Assembly (NCBI GenBank): GCA_035048485.1
Contig: CM068580.1
Span: 58,047,983-58,111,982, forward strand
Length of the DNA stretch: 64,000 bases
Reading direction: 5' to 3'
Source of the DNA: Pteria penguin
Taxonomy: Eukaryota > Mollusca > Bivalvia > Pterioida > Pteriidae
The position numbers and the translations under genes were made by a program. Below, one piece after another: positions 36,290 to 48,419 of the stretch (position 1 is its first letter; each line of letters begins with the position of its first letter). A model generated the notes under the pieces. The model saw only the letters and a list, made by a program, of their open reading frames with translations, made no database searches and was not told the origin of the DNA.

Positions 36290-38790
36290 ATGAAAAAATC
36301 TGGAATGCTTACAAAGAGTTATCTCTCTTTGTCCAACCGTACAGTAAACGTATCTACATGTAATGGAACGACAATCCATCACTCGTAGTGATTATTCGTC
36401 GGCGTAGCGTGAACAAACCGCTATTTTAAAAAGCGCAGAATATGTAAACAAGTACAAATAAAATAATTATGTATAAGCGAATTTGAATGACTGGATGCGT
36501 GTAACTTAGGACCAGGGTTTTAATTATACCAGTCCAAGGAGATTTCCGCTACAACTGAGAGTGAGACTGTATATATATAAATAGATTCTATTATACAAAA
36601 ATAATGCAAATATCACAGTCACAATTGAGGGATCGCCAGATCCAGCTTTAACCATGCCCTTTACGTATTTTCATTGTGACGTCATAGTTAAATTCATGTT
36701 TGACGGGCCATTTATTTATGACGTCATAATGAAAAAGTGTGCCAAAATGTGTGATGTCGGGCATTTGACGATCACTCAATTGGTATACAACTGCCAAACA
36801 GAAACAAACCAAATATATGTATAATTTTTTCCGTTTCATTTACAAAGTTACGAAAGCCGGAAGGTTTATACACATTTTGTGCTATGAACAGATAAACTTC
36901 TATGCCTATATGTTTCATGCTTATTGCTTTGTACCTCTTTTATGCGCTTTCATATGTATGTATCTGCATAAAAATGCTACACTTCTTCAATTATTGCTTT
37001 AATTGTAATTTGCATAAAGTTAAAATATTGTGCTATGGTCTTCTTTTATGTGCTTTCATATGATATGTGTGTGTTTGCATGACGTTTTATATTTTTATAT
37101 TTGACTGTTCTAATTAACATGTAGTGGAACCGATGAGAAAACAAAAGTGCTCTTGTTTTCTTTGATATTTATTTCATCTATAAAAATCTTTTATAAAATT
37201 ATATATTTATGATACTAAGAGATAATGTACGAGGAATAAATATCATTTCTTCCGTAAATCTCAAGTACAGCATGATAAAACACTTGATGTCATTGTAATG
37301 TCTTATGACATGTCATAAAAGTAAATTATAATATCCTAGATGTGATACTGCTTCTTCATATGTATAGTATTAATATATAAAGTGTAACGAAAAAAAACCC
37401 CAAAAAGTATCAAGTAGTTTTCCGACACCAATTAGCCTTTTATCTGACAAAGAATACTATAATCTAACACCACCACGCGGTAGCAAGGACTTATAAACAA
37501 GAGGCATCGTCATTCACTTTGGTTTACGTCTCGCTCATATCTCGTGAAACGCGAGAGTTAGCAATAGTTTTCAATGAGGGATACAGAGTTGCCTATCCGT
37601 CTTGTTTATAAATCCTTGCAATTGGCGGTAGGGACTGGGAAATCTCAACCCGAGTGTACAAAATTTTGTAAGTCCATGACAAGGGTGGAGATTTTACCAT
37701 CTTTCCATCATGTTGGTGTTTGATTGTTTTCCCCCACTCAATGATTTCAAATACCAGTATGACATTTAGACATTGAAATACGTTTTCTCACGATTCGGAC
37801 AGGAAAATCCTTACTTTTTTTTTTTTTTTTTTGGCAAAGATGTTATCTCACCTGGTGGGTGTGGCTTAAACCGGAAGTTGGCGAACTACTTGTAAAATCT
37901 TTGTGTTAGAAACAGTGAAAAGGGGGAAATAAGAGAAAAAGGATAAAAGCACTACAAGTTTCGTCATAGATACCTATAGGCATGGGCACTAGGATTGAAA
38001 TTTCTTTGTCCCTCCCGGAACATTGTGTTAGATCTCATTAGTCTTTTGTTGACGTCAGTATTGAGCGCAAATAATGACGTCATGAGAAGTGGACTTACCT
38101 ATATTGTAGACGGATGTTAATGCAAGAGTGCTATAGCTAACGCATGAGATCCATTCGGAACTCCTCGCCCTTTACTTGTTCCTTCGAAAATAGACCGGGA
38201 TGCCAATCGGCGCAATAATGTCATAAAATCTATGAGAAATTTATTCAGTTGAGTGATACGGTGTGTTACGACGCGAAGAATAAAAGAGATCTAATGTTTT
38301 GTGATATACCAGGAATTTAAAAACTATTGAGTACGAGACGGAGACGTACAGTGGTGTACAGGGGCGGAGCCGTTGTTTATTTGAAAACGAGCACCTGTGC
38401 GTGACCACATAAGATTAAAATCAGATATTTCAGAGTTCTGCCAGAGACAAAAAGTGACAAACAATTGTATTTATTTTATATATACATGTATGAATAATTA
38501 TCAAACATACACGCATATTTTATATATAAGAAACTTTCACTGTATTGACTCTCTGTCATAAGATTACGGGAAACCGCAGCTGCAAAATTAGCCAACTTAC
38601 CTCATGGACAGGAAATAAAAATAACACAGTAAAAACTAAAAGGAGTATCCGTATAAGAAAATCCGGATTGTTATAACATCACTAGACAAGCATTTAACAT
38701 CGATTATATCAGTATATAAGAGCATACTGAAAACAGTACTTATTCTGAAAAAAGGTAAATATTGGACAACCATACATTAAGAAGGTGCAA
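36290..38790. other. Gene-free DNA with small palindromes
   Basis: No coding gene was recognised. Notable inside: perfect TGACGTCA sites at 36677, 36719, 38050 and 38075, a poly-T at about 37815, and the hairpin element listed at 37483-37621. Confidence 0.5.
37483..37621. mobile_element. Small inverted-repeat element
   Basis: TAGCAAGGACTTATAAACAA GAGGCA on the left and TGCCTATCCGTCTTGTTTAT AAATCCTTGCA on the right are inverted repeats of about 26 bp around a body of about 85 bp. Confidence 0.6.
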
Positions 38791-38809
38791 CGAGATGAAA
38801 AAAAAAACC

Positions 38810-39010
38810 CCAAAATTCTAAGTAATCCTCCAAAGGGAAGTCCGGTACTTAAAATATAAAGGACCACAAACACTCTCTATATAAAACATCTTAATAGTCC
38901 TCCGAATGGAAGTGTCATAAAACAAAGAATAACTAACTCAGTATTCACAATATTTCGGTCTCCTGACCTTCCTCTAGTGAATTTTATTGGTATTGGTGGC
39001 TTATGTAATA
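38810..39010 (-). repeat. Penelope-like untranslated-region remnant with hammerhead-like fold
   Basis: On the minus strand the segment includes ATTCAC, TAGAGGAA, the hairpin GGTCAGGAGACC, GAAATATT and GTGAAT. The outer ATTCAC/GTGAAT and inner GGTC/GACC stems with GAAA after the inner stem look like a hammerhead layout. The CUGANGA box is degenerate (CTAGAGGA). Penelope-like elements are known to carry hammerhead motifs; assigning this block to that class is inference. Confidence 0.35.
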
Positions 39011-39019
39011 TCCATCATA

Positions 39020-40365
39020 TTTCATAACCGATATATGAAAAATTACAATTAACAAAGAATTACGTCATAGCGTATACATGTATAACATTTAGCGCGTTTC
39101 CGCTAAAATAACATATTCAATATATAGCGTTATTACAAATATTTATAACTATAAGACATTTAAGACAATAACTATATAATACATATATTAATTAACAAAG
39201 ATGTTATATATGAGGTGTCGGATAGGGTGAGAGGACAGAGGAGGTAGGGGACGTCAAAAACAAGGGGGGGGGGGGAGGAAAATTATGTAGTAGGGGGTGG
39301 GGGTCTTACACTGATTTAAAAACGACAAAAATAATCACATAAGATGTTCTCAAATAAGTGTGAGGGAGGAGGTAGGGTGGAGGGAGTGTAACATTAAGAT
39401 AATATATGTAAAACAAGATAATAACTATACATATACCTTTCGCTGCTAAATACAGCTGGAATAAATGTTTTTGTTATAATCAGTTTTCGACGTCACAGTC
39501 ACAATGACGTCACAGTAACAGCATTGATTCTTGGCAAGCTGGTGCTTGTGTACGAATGCTCATAGAGTGCTAAAATTAGCTTATTGAAATGAAAGGTTGC
39601 AATTTGCCAACTGAGATACTTGTATCAAATGATTCAATAAAATTCATAAAAAAAAAAGCTAAAACATCTCATAGATACGACTTTTCCATTCTTTCGTCAT
39701 ATCAGCTATTCAAGTTGGGATTTTTTCTTGAAATGTTCACAGGAGATGCCAAATATCCCATGTATTCATATCTATTTATTTATTTGTTTATACGATAAGA
39801 CAGTGTATAATTGACAAAATGGGGCCTTGAAGGCATGACGCACACACCCTCACACACACACACATGTGTAGGTGCGTGTGTGTGTGTGTGTTTTGTGTGC
39901 GAATACACATAAAAGTGTATATATAAAAGGTCGTATCTGTTACGATATTTACGATCATTTCTTCAGAGTCGAAGTGTGAAAATTGCGAACATATTATCTA
40001 TACATCTATATTTCTTAATAGGGTTTTCCTGGACTTTTTAAAGAATTGACATGAAATTCACATAACATTTACACAGCTTGAGATGATTATACAACACGTG
40101 CTAGATACCGGCAACTGAATTGGAATATCAGGTGCTACAGAACACCCATTTTTTATTTTAAAAGTTTTACGGTAATATACAAAGTCTTAACATTGTTCGA
40201 CGCTCTTATATTTTATAGACTGCAATAAGAACATCACCCTGTCGCATACAAATCGATTCATACACGTTCAGTCTCGCATTTTTATTGTAAGTGGTACCTA
40301 GCTCTCTGTTTTGGCGTAGAGTACCAGTTACAGTTTAGAGATAAAAGTCTCCTGGCCAAATCGAG
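39020..40365. other. Gene-free DNA
   Basis: Purine-rich stretch with a G run (about 39265-39275), a TGACGTCA at 39505 and an AC/GT microsatellite at 39845-39895. No gene recognised. Confidence 0.5.
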
Positions 40366-40369
40366 GCTA

Positions 40370-40740
40370 CAGAAGAAGCTTTCAACGAAGTTGCAAAGTT
40401 GTAAAGCTACGAAGTTACGATGTGAAGCAGCGAAGTTACTATGCTCAGGGACAAAGAAATTCACTTCACAATACACCGTTCCACTTTTCAGCATAGAAAG
40501 CGATGTTTAGCGGATTTTTGATTGTTATACTTATGACGTCATAATCAAATGTAGGACTTGTCCAACCTTGCATGACGTCATCATAGTCAGATTTTGCGCT
40601 AAAGTGCTTGACTTTTGACGAAAGTGGAACGGTGTATTTCGCTTTTTAGCAACACATATCCTCAACGTAGATTCACAATTTTGCTTCTTAAGTTCGCAAC
40701 GTAATTTTGTAACTTTGCAAAGTCGCTTGATAGAGTATGG
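40370..40740. repeat. GAAGTTRC-rich inverted repeat surrounding a MITE
   Basis: CTTCAACGAAGTTGCAAAGT TGTAAAGCTACGAAGTTACG on the left has a loose inverted counterpart at 40670-40735 (GTTCGCAACGTAATTTTGTA ACTTTGCAAAGTCGCTT). The element at 40470-40638 lies between the arms. Confidence 0.5.
40470..40638. mobile_element. MITE with 18-bp TIRs
   Basis: Perfect inverted ends AATACACCGTTCCACTTT and AAAGTGGAACGGTGTATT. The 169-bp element carries two TGACGTCA palindromes (40534, 40573). No ORF. Confidence 0.8.
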
Positions 40741-41961
40741 ATTTTGTAGGGCGAAGTTGCGATGTCTCCATAGGAATTCCGTAGATTAGATTGAAAATTT
40801 CGGTACTGAACAATTATATCAATGGACTGACCGCCAATACATGTAGCAAGCTTCACCCGTAGTCAAGTGAGGATTGTTTCTTCCAGGAATGGTTGCGTTA
40901 TTCACCAAATGAAAACAAGACAGACTCAAGAAACAGCTGGAATCATGTCCGTATGAACCGGGGCAGGGAGGCCTGCCCCCCCCCCCCCTTTTGACCGATC
41001 ATAATTGTTTTATAGGTTGTTATCTAATTCTTTTACTAAATTGTTTTCATTTAATTATTCTTAACATTCAATTGATTTGCAATCTAATAAGTTATATTGC
41101 AGCTGTATGTATTTTGTTCTTTTCTTTCTGAATGTTAATACTACAAGTTAGTTTCATCATGCAAAGATAAAAAATTTTCGGGCTCTAGGAAAACATTTAC
41201 TCATCCAAACGTAGTTGCAATTTCGCATTCCTCTTAGTGCCTCTTAAGTTGAAAAGACAGGCCCTGAACACCGTGTATCCATGTTTCGGAGGTGGAAATG
41301 AGTTTATCATTAAATGTCAGCATTAGCGAATTTTGAGGGGGATTTCAACCCCCATATTTCTACAAAACCCATAGGTTTCCACTTCATATTCTTGCTCTTT
41401 GGCCCAGGTAGTGTGTCCGGGTGGATACTCTTGCAATCTAATTTTCGAAAGAAAAAAGAGCGCATGGGAGTATTTTGCATTGCTGTAATCTGGTTAATCA
41501 CAGCATAAATTGGTGATTGGTCGTCCAAAGACGGTTCTGTCTGCTCAATAGACTCGATATGTTTTTGTATCTGTACTGCAGTATAAGTACGTCGTAGAAA
41601 TCAAAATATTGTTTTATGCAACGGGCGTTTATGCATCGTTTTATGTATTTTTGTAAACGTTGTAATTATGTATTATTGTCCCTTCGCTATACATGTATTT
41701 TTATTTGAGAGAGAGAGAGAGCTTCTAATATATGGAATATAGTACAAGTAAGACTCAGAAGAATTCAGGTGAATTTTCGCCTTTTCATGCTTTCAAATTT
41801 ACTTATCCCTAATATCGTTTTCCTTTTCCATTGAATCCCTTCGCTTGCTATATGCAGTCCAATATAAGTTTTCGAAATACAAATCGCATGGATAATGTTC
41901 TGACTGATACGTTATACTAAACCTAAAGTTGGGTAGCCTAGCAGTTACGATTCTGAAAGAA

Positions 41962-42143
41962 CCCAGGGTTCGGCGCCATAAACTGAGAATATACTTAAGT
42001 CCAAATTTAATATTCTTCTGTTCATCAATGAATTAATAACTGGTATTTGGATTTTGTTTAGTTTTATTCTACTGATAAATAGAATTAAATCCCTCCGCAT
42101 GAGAATTTATTTGAACGTTTGACAATGGAATGAATTAAAATGC
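41962..42143 (-). mobile_element. GGCGCC MITE, copy 2, one end missing
   Basis: Begins ACCCAGGGTTCGGCGCCATA AACTGAGAATATACTTAAGT; the interior matches the reverse complement of copy 1. The match stops at about 42143, so the second TIR is lost. Confidence 0.85.
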
Positions 42144-42959
42144 TGACCGACATGAGACGCCTTTCATAGAAACACGGATAAACGACTCTGAGCAAGTAGC
42201 TGAATGCTGCTGACAAATGGGCTGTTTCGTGGGTTTTTCTTTCTTTTTTCATTCAATCTCAGACTCGGAGTCATATTTTCTGAAAAACACTCTACTGGTA
42301 CTTACCTACTTATTTCTCGGACAATATGACGTAACAGATTCATCGTTAGAAATTAGACATTTTTTAGACATCTTTTATATTGTACATAGTATTTATTTCA
42401 CTCTTTTACAAACACAACAAGGAAATTTGAATATTTGTTCAAACGTATAACTCATCTTGATAAATTTTACAGAGAAGAAATATGAATTTACAGCGGGATT
42501 TTAAGTGGCCCAAAAGTGACCATTTGGCACATAGATGGTTAATACAATGCATAGGTATCCTGAACGCATGTATTAAGTAAAGTTAATGTTTGTATGGTGT
42601 TAAGAAAGTATTTTTTTTTTTCAGAAGATAGTTATTGTAGTAGCGAAATTGTTATGGTTTTACGGAATGAGGTTTGGTCCAGTTGCTAATTTCGGGGGTT
42701 TTACGGAGATGAGGTTTGGGGAAGAGTTCTAGTGGTCCCCAAATAAACGACAGCTTGGATGACTTTCAACTTTAATAATAAATCAATTTATTTAATTTTT
42801 ATTTATTCATTATTAAATGGGGGGGGGGGCTACCTACCCCTCCCCCTTGCCCCCGTTAAATTTTTAAAATACCACGGGTCAATCTCTTTTTCATAATAAA
42901 GTAAAATTTAAACTTCAGGAGACCGCTTAAGTAGAAACTTCCCAGGTTTGCTTCCTTTG

Positions 42960-43045
42960 CTGGGGTTTGGTTGAATTGAAGAGGTTTGGTTCAATTGATG
43001 AGGTTTGGTTCAATTGCTGAAGTTTGGTTCAGTTGCTGGAGTTAA
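42960..43045. repeat. Short 20-bp tandem repeat
   Basis: Four copies of GAGGTTTGGTTCAATTGATG with small changes. Related GAGGTTTGG words occur upstream at 42670-42720. Confidence 0.8.
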
Positions 43046-43439
43046 AATTCAGTTGCCAATTGATGAGTTTTTGGAAGATAAAGTTTGGGCTTTGGCTCAT
43101 TTTTGTTTTGTGTGTGTGAATGTGATATGTTTTACTGGTGTATTTCTTGACGATTATTTTACCCGGTTGTCTTTTTCTATTCGCCCTCTTTGGTTGTATT
43201 ATTTTTCAATAAACAGTGATAGTGATCATTGGGAAACCAAGGTTTCTTTTGCTCTGTGTATTCCCTCAGCTTATAGGTTGGCTCATTCATTCCATTGATT
43301 TGTTTGTAGGTTGTTGATCTGCACATTCAATACCTGTCTCCGTTTTTCGCGTTGTGGTCAGTGTAGTTCTTATTGTGTTTCTTATTTTTGTAACTGTCAG
43401 AGTGGTGTTCGGACCAGATCTCTCGCAGTCTGGACTACT

Positions 43440-45498
43440 ATGTCAAACCATGTATCTGAATTTAACGTGGAGATCATGCGGCAGATCCTCGGTGTGAACT
43501 GGTTTCCGATCCTTACATATGGCCTGTTGTTATGTGTATTGGTTAGAATATCAAGAATTCAAAGAAAAAACATGCTCCTCCAGAAAGGTAATTGATATAA
43601 GATCTTAAATGAATTTTCATTTCATACGGTATTCATGAAACGAGTTTTTGTTTTATATCCCGGAGCCTTGGCAAGGCGATATAAAACACACAGAGAGTTT
43701 CATAAATACAGTTTGAAATGAAAATTCATTTCAGATTCTTTTTATATCATGTTTACATTCAGTTTAAAAGGGTTTATTTCATCAAACACAACTCTTTTCC
43801 ACGCTATGGCGTCACCTATGCCATAAATTAATTTATGACAGCGATATTTCACCGCATACACAGCAAAACATGTGATAAATAGTAATTAGCGATAAATGAT
43901 ACATGCATTTAAAAATGTAAAATGTGTATGATTTATGGCACTTGCCAGATGTTCAGCGCTTTGGATTCTTTTCTTTTTATCAATTGTTTCAAAATTAATT
44001 ATTATATATATCGTGGATATCCATTCATATTTACTGGTTTATTTTGTCATTTTCAGAGATAGATGTCATCAGGGGAAGTAAAGGTATTGAAAATGTAGCA
44101 GATGTGGCGGTCATGCAGGGGAAGTTCATTCCAATGATTGACGGTATATATGATAACGTGATTTTATCAAATTAAGCTTTAAGTGAATAATTGTGTGTTA
44201 TTATACATTAAATAACATTAACATTACTACATTAGTTGTCATGTTCCCGTATTGTACAATTAAGGTAATTAAAGGTATTGCTAATGCTGTTTGTAGAACT
44301 CCAAAAGCTAGTGTTTGTACTACAAGGAGGTGGGACATTTTTAACATAAATTTGATGTATTGCATTATTTTGTCTATGGAGTGTAGGGATTATTTTCTGT
44401 GTTTTATTTGATCTCATCAGATTATTTTGCTATATGACTTGTGCTACTTCTGAACTATAAAGAGTTATAAACCGAGTCCCTGCGTAAAGCAGGTAATAGA
44501 TCCCACTTTTTCTGCATGGTGGGCCCGTTGCATCGATAGATTACGAAACCATTCACCAAACAGGTGCTGCCACCTTCTAAGTGAAGTAACCTTTGTATTG
44601 CAATAAACAATAAACAAAAATACCTCCGTGTACCTGGGTTCGGCGCCATAAACTGAGAAAATACTTTAGTCAATTATTTCATTTTAATTTTTTTTTTCAT
44701 TATCAAACGTTTATATAAATTGTCATGCAGAATGGTTTAATTCTACATATCGAGAGAACAGAACTCAATAAAATCCAACTCCCATTTACTAAGTCATTGT
44801 TTAACAGAATAATTTGAAGTTATTACTTTTAAAGTATTTTCTCAATTTATGACACCGGACCCTGATCTACTCTTGACACCACTAAGCACCGTCTGCCACC
44901 ATGAAATTACTACGACATTATTCAATAGCAAAGGAATCATTCATACATGTACCTTAAATCTCGACTCCTTTCATTTCAGAGAACTATAACTGTGTATAAC
45001 ACAATGGGTTCGCTAATGCCGAACTAACAAACCTGAGAACACAGCTGAGCAGCACTATGACCTTTGACCCAAGTCTGGTAGATGGTGAGTCATTATAAAC
45101 TAAAACTAACGCAATGAACTAAACATTCATACCTTTATCATGAGAAATTAATTCAAATTAGGATATAAAGAAATGATCATTGAAATAATTGTCTTTACAA
45201 AATTTCATCAATTAATTTGTGTTATTTATGGTATTATAACTATTTTACTTGCAGAATTCAGACAGCAAATTGCTTTTCTTGTGAAAGGTGAGTTTCTGAA
45301 AGCAACATCAATACTTGTATACATACATACACACACACATACATACATACATACATACACACACACATACATACATACATACATACATACACACACACAT
45401 ACATACATACATACATACATACATACACACACACACATACATACATACATACATACATACATACATACATACATACATACATACATACATACATACAT

Positions 45499-45531
<33 letters not shown>

Positions 45532-45544
45532 TACATACATACAT

Positions 45545-45615
<71 letters not shown>

Positions 45616-46559
45616 TACATACATACCAATGGTAGACGTGGGTATACATAGGTCTGTCCTCAATAGACATTGATAGCCACCAAACGTGCAGGCACCGAGA
45701 ATCACTTCTATCAAATCTGGGTTTGTACCCAAGGGGAGCCAAGTGGGTAGGTCTGCCATGGTACTTTCTAAAAGTTGATGACTTTCTCCGGGTCTTTCAA
45801 TTTCTTTCATGGCTGACCATTAAAACTGACCACCAGTGACCACCATATAGACATAGAATAACATTAAAGAACAGACAGTAAAGCTATTCAAATAGCTGTT
45901 AATGATTGAATTCTAGTCAAAAGGAATTCCATTAGAACACTAAGATAAATGTATACCATAAATATTGTGAATTATGTTTTTTATTATGTCAACATCACAT
46001 GGTAACGTGATCTGAGATCATGTACGTTAAATCAGTATTTAAAATCGTTATAGAATACACCAATCTCGCAGAAATGCTCAAGTCTGCACAGTCAGAATTG
46101 GAAACCTTTAAAACAGAGAAAGCCTGCATGCCAGAGTCTGATATAAAGAAATTAGCTTGTAAATGAGTTTTCATATGAGATTGATGGATAATTATTTTTA
46201 AAAACTTTTGTAAAACTGTCCTATGATAATTGTAATGTATTTCTTTTTTAGAAATGAGGCGAGAGTATTATGATCTTTATTACAAATTCTCAGCCCCCCT
46301 GTCAGGACACCTATCTGTACTGGAGGATAAATTCAATAGTTATATAGACTGGACCATTAAGTACAAATACACTACAGCTTATATTATACCGTTTGTCGAG
46401 ATTTCATATCAAAGAAAGATAACTCTAGTAAACCTGCATACTAATATCAGATTTGTCTTTTTTTTTTTTTTTTGTTGTTCAGATCATAAAATAGCTTTTC
46501 TGAAGTATAACAAGACTGTCTCACACAGCAAGTGGAGGGTGTGTACAGATATACCTCAT
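43440..46559 (+). CDS. Unrecognised multi-exon gene with membrane segment and coiled coil, probably disrupted
   Basis: Exon-like blocks: 43440-43587 (from ATG, MSNHVSEFNVEIMRQ), 44057-44143, 44980-45084, 45255-45287, 46054-46158, 46252 to about 46340, and 46483-46559. The first six follow one another in phase 1 with good AG/GT borders (for example CAGAAAG|gtaatt, AAAG|gtgagt); the last donor is CAT|gtaagt. Residues about 20-37 (NWFPILTYGLLLCVLVRI) form one membrane segment. Later exons are helical and charged (EYTNLAEMLKSAQSELETFK). Two problems stand out. An in-frame TAA lies at 44997-44999, and joining 46158 to 46252 also creates TAA. The product would stop near residue 85, or this is a decayed paralogue or contains assembly errors. 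The border between the last two blocks is uncertain. I do not recognise the family. Confidence 0.5.
44632..44865 (+). mobile_element. GGCGCC MITE, copy 3, inside the 43.4-46.6 kb gene
   Basis: ACCTGGGTTCGGCGCCATAA ACTGAGAAAATACTTTAGTC at the left and GACACCGGACCCTG at the right. It lies in the intron between exon blocks 44057-44143 and 44980-45084. Its ends are more diverged than those of copy 1. Confidence 0.85.
45313..45631. repeat. Compound ACAT/AC/AGAC microsatellite
   Basis: About 310 bp of (ACAT)n with (AC)n interruptions, an (AGAC)n run at 45545-45578 and a final (AC)n. It lies in an intron of the plus-strand gene. The Tyr-Ile-His and Cys-Val-rich frames across it are artefacts. Confidence 0.97.
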
Positions 46560-46767
46560 GTAAGTAGCAGAATAAAATATTTTTCATGATAAAGACTGTT
46601 TTCAAAAGAAATTACAACAGAGAGATGTTGTTTCAAAACATTAAGTGATACCTCTGAATGCTTTTAAGATATATAATGTTTTTTTAAGACCCAGCTATGA
46701 CAGAGATGTCTACATAAGTAACAGGACAAGATGAGCTCGGTATTCAAAAGTAAGTATATGTATCAAG

Positions 46768-46968
46768 CAATCTGATTAAAACCTTATCTTTATTCCGCTT
46801 TGTTCCATATTGCGTATAAAGATCTGGTGAAACCCCGTAAGGGGTCACATTCTGGTAAACTCTGATTTTCAGCCAATCAGTGGATCGGATACAAAATCCT
46901 ACAGATGAAATTAACATCCACAGTGTGCGTGACCTACAAGGTAGTTTTTGAACGGTGTTTGTTACATG
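46768..46968. mobile_element. Half copy of the foldback element
   Basis: CAATCTGATTAAAACCTTAT CTTTATTCCGC followed by GATCTGGTGAAACCCCGTAA and CAGCCAATCAGTGGATC. It matches the reverse complement of the right half of the 22764-23155 element; the other arm is absent. Confidence 0.8.
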
Positions 46969-47508
46969 AAGTATTTTAATATAAACAACTATATGTACAC
47001 CAGCTGTATCTATCCCATTTCAAATTTCAATCAAATACTATCTACAAAAATTTCCTTCAGATTTAAAATCATACATTAATTCTGCCATGTTTCCTAGTCT
47101 TATTTTCAATAAACTTGTTTCTCTTTTTTTCTTCTCATCAATCTTTATATTAATTGGTTGAATGAGATCGTCTGTTTCTATTTTCAGGCATTCTTAAAAA
47201 AGATAAAACCCCAAGGTCACATGACAGACATGTGAAATTTGTATGCTAAGGACATTGTTGTGTTGTTGTTGTAAGTTGGTAGGAATTTTAAAAGCGTCAA
47301 GTATGATAATGTTCCATTAATTTGGCGTCCTTCTAAACATCCATGTATAATATTACGTAATTGTAGATGTATATGGTCGTTTTATTTTCAACTATAATAA
47401 AATTATACACAGTTTATTGAAAATTTACACCTTTGAAAAATATGCATTACCAATATTTATACTCTACAATCTCTAAAAATTTTACAAGCTTTTACTGAAT
47501 ACATTTTA

Positions 47509-47697
47509 CTGTCTTTAGGATGAGACAGTAAAAACCGAGGCCCCGTGTCGTGGTATGCATGGCACGTTAAAGATCCCTCACTGTTTCGGGTGGGTTCGTT
47601 GCAAAGGTCAAAATTTGTATGCCCTTCATCAAGCAGATGCCGTCACCATATACGTGAAATATTCGTGGTGTGACGTAAAACAAAAATCAATCAATCA
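47509..47697 (+). mobile_element. 5'-truncated SINE, first family, with perfect TSD
   Basis: The body GATGAGACAGTAAAAACCGA GGCCCCGTGTCGTGG is followed by a CAAAAATCAATCAATCA tail. It is flanked by TGAATACATTTTA at 47496-47508 and 47698-47710, an exact 13-bp target-site duplication. The tRNA-like head is missing, as expected after incomplete reverse transcription. Confidence 0.9.
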
Positions 47698-48136
47698 TGA
47701 ATACATTTTAAATTCATTGACAATAAAATGAATTCAATACACCTCATGTATATTAAAATGTGAAGCCAAAATAATGGAACATAAAATTGATTTTCCTTTC
47801 TTCCCTTTTTAAAATAATTTATTTCTTTTCTTTTATTTTTTGTTTTTGTTTTAATTGATTTTGTTCATTTCAACACTTTGCACCATATGTTTGAACTTTT
47901 TAAAATAAATATATATTTTTTCAAACTAATGTTTGGGTTGATTTCACAGAACACATATGTATACTGATATGCCCTAATTTTGTCACCAAGTTCTGCTGGC
48001 AGTCATGGTTTCGCTATATGGCAGCACAATGTAAATTGAATGAATTAAACTTAAAGGCTACTTGATAAATTTATACTTGTAACACTGAACATTTTTGCTT
48101 GTTCATTTAGTTAATTACGTTACCTATATGATGCAG

Positions 48137-48240
48137 TATGTATTTAGTGATAGAGGAAGCTTTTTACCTGGAAAAACTCTCTGACCTTTGTCAGGAATAC
48201 AAGCAGACCTTCCCACATATCTCAACAAAGCTTGACAGAG
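48137..48240 (+). CDS. Isolated exon-like block
   Basis: A 104-bp block preceded by gatgcag and followed by gtgaaa, open as YLEKLSDLCQEYKQTFPHIS (phase 2 in, phase 1 out). It is helical and charged like the exons at 45-46 kb, and could be a further exon of that gene or of an unseen one. No homologue is recognised. Confidence 0.2.
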
Positions 48241-48319
48241 GTGAAAAAGCTACAGTTAATTCTAGCATATTGGTCTACCTCACTCAACCAACGAAGTCCC
48301 TCTTGATCAATAAGATTGC

Positions 48320-48372
48320 CAATCTGTTCAAATCCATATCTTTATTCCGCTTCTCTATTTGTCTCATTGCGG
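48320..48372. mobile_element. Fragment of the foldback element
   Basis: CAATCTGTTCAAATCCATAT CTTTATTCCGCTTCTCTATT TGTCTCATTGCGG; only the first 53 bp of the arm remain. Confidence 0.7.
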
Positions 48373-48419
48373 CTTTTTTCTCACAAGTAACAGCAAGCAG
48401 TATCCTTTGATTCGGATAA

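Noticed and set aside
45226..45810. Cys/Val-rich (minus) and Tyr/Ile/His-rich (plus) frames of 106 to 194 codons
   Set aside because: Translations of an (ACAT)n/(AC)n microsatellite in an intron.
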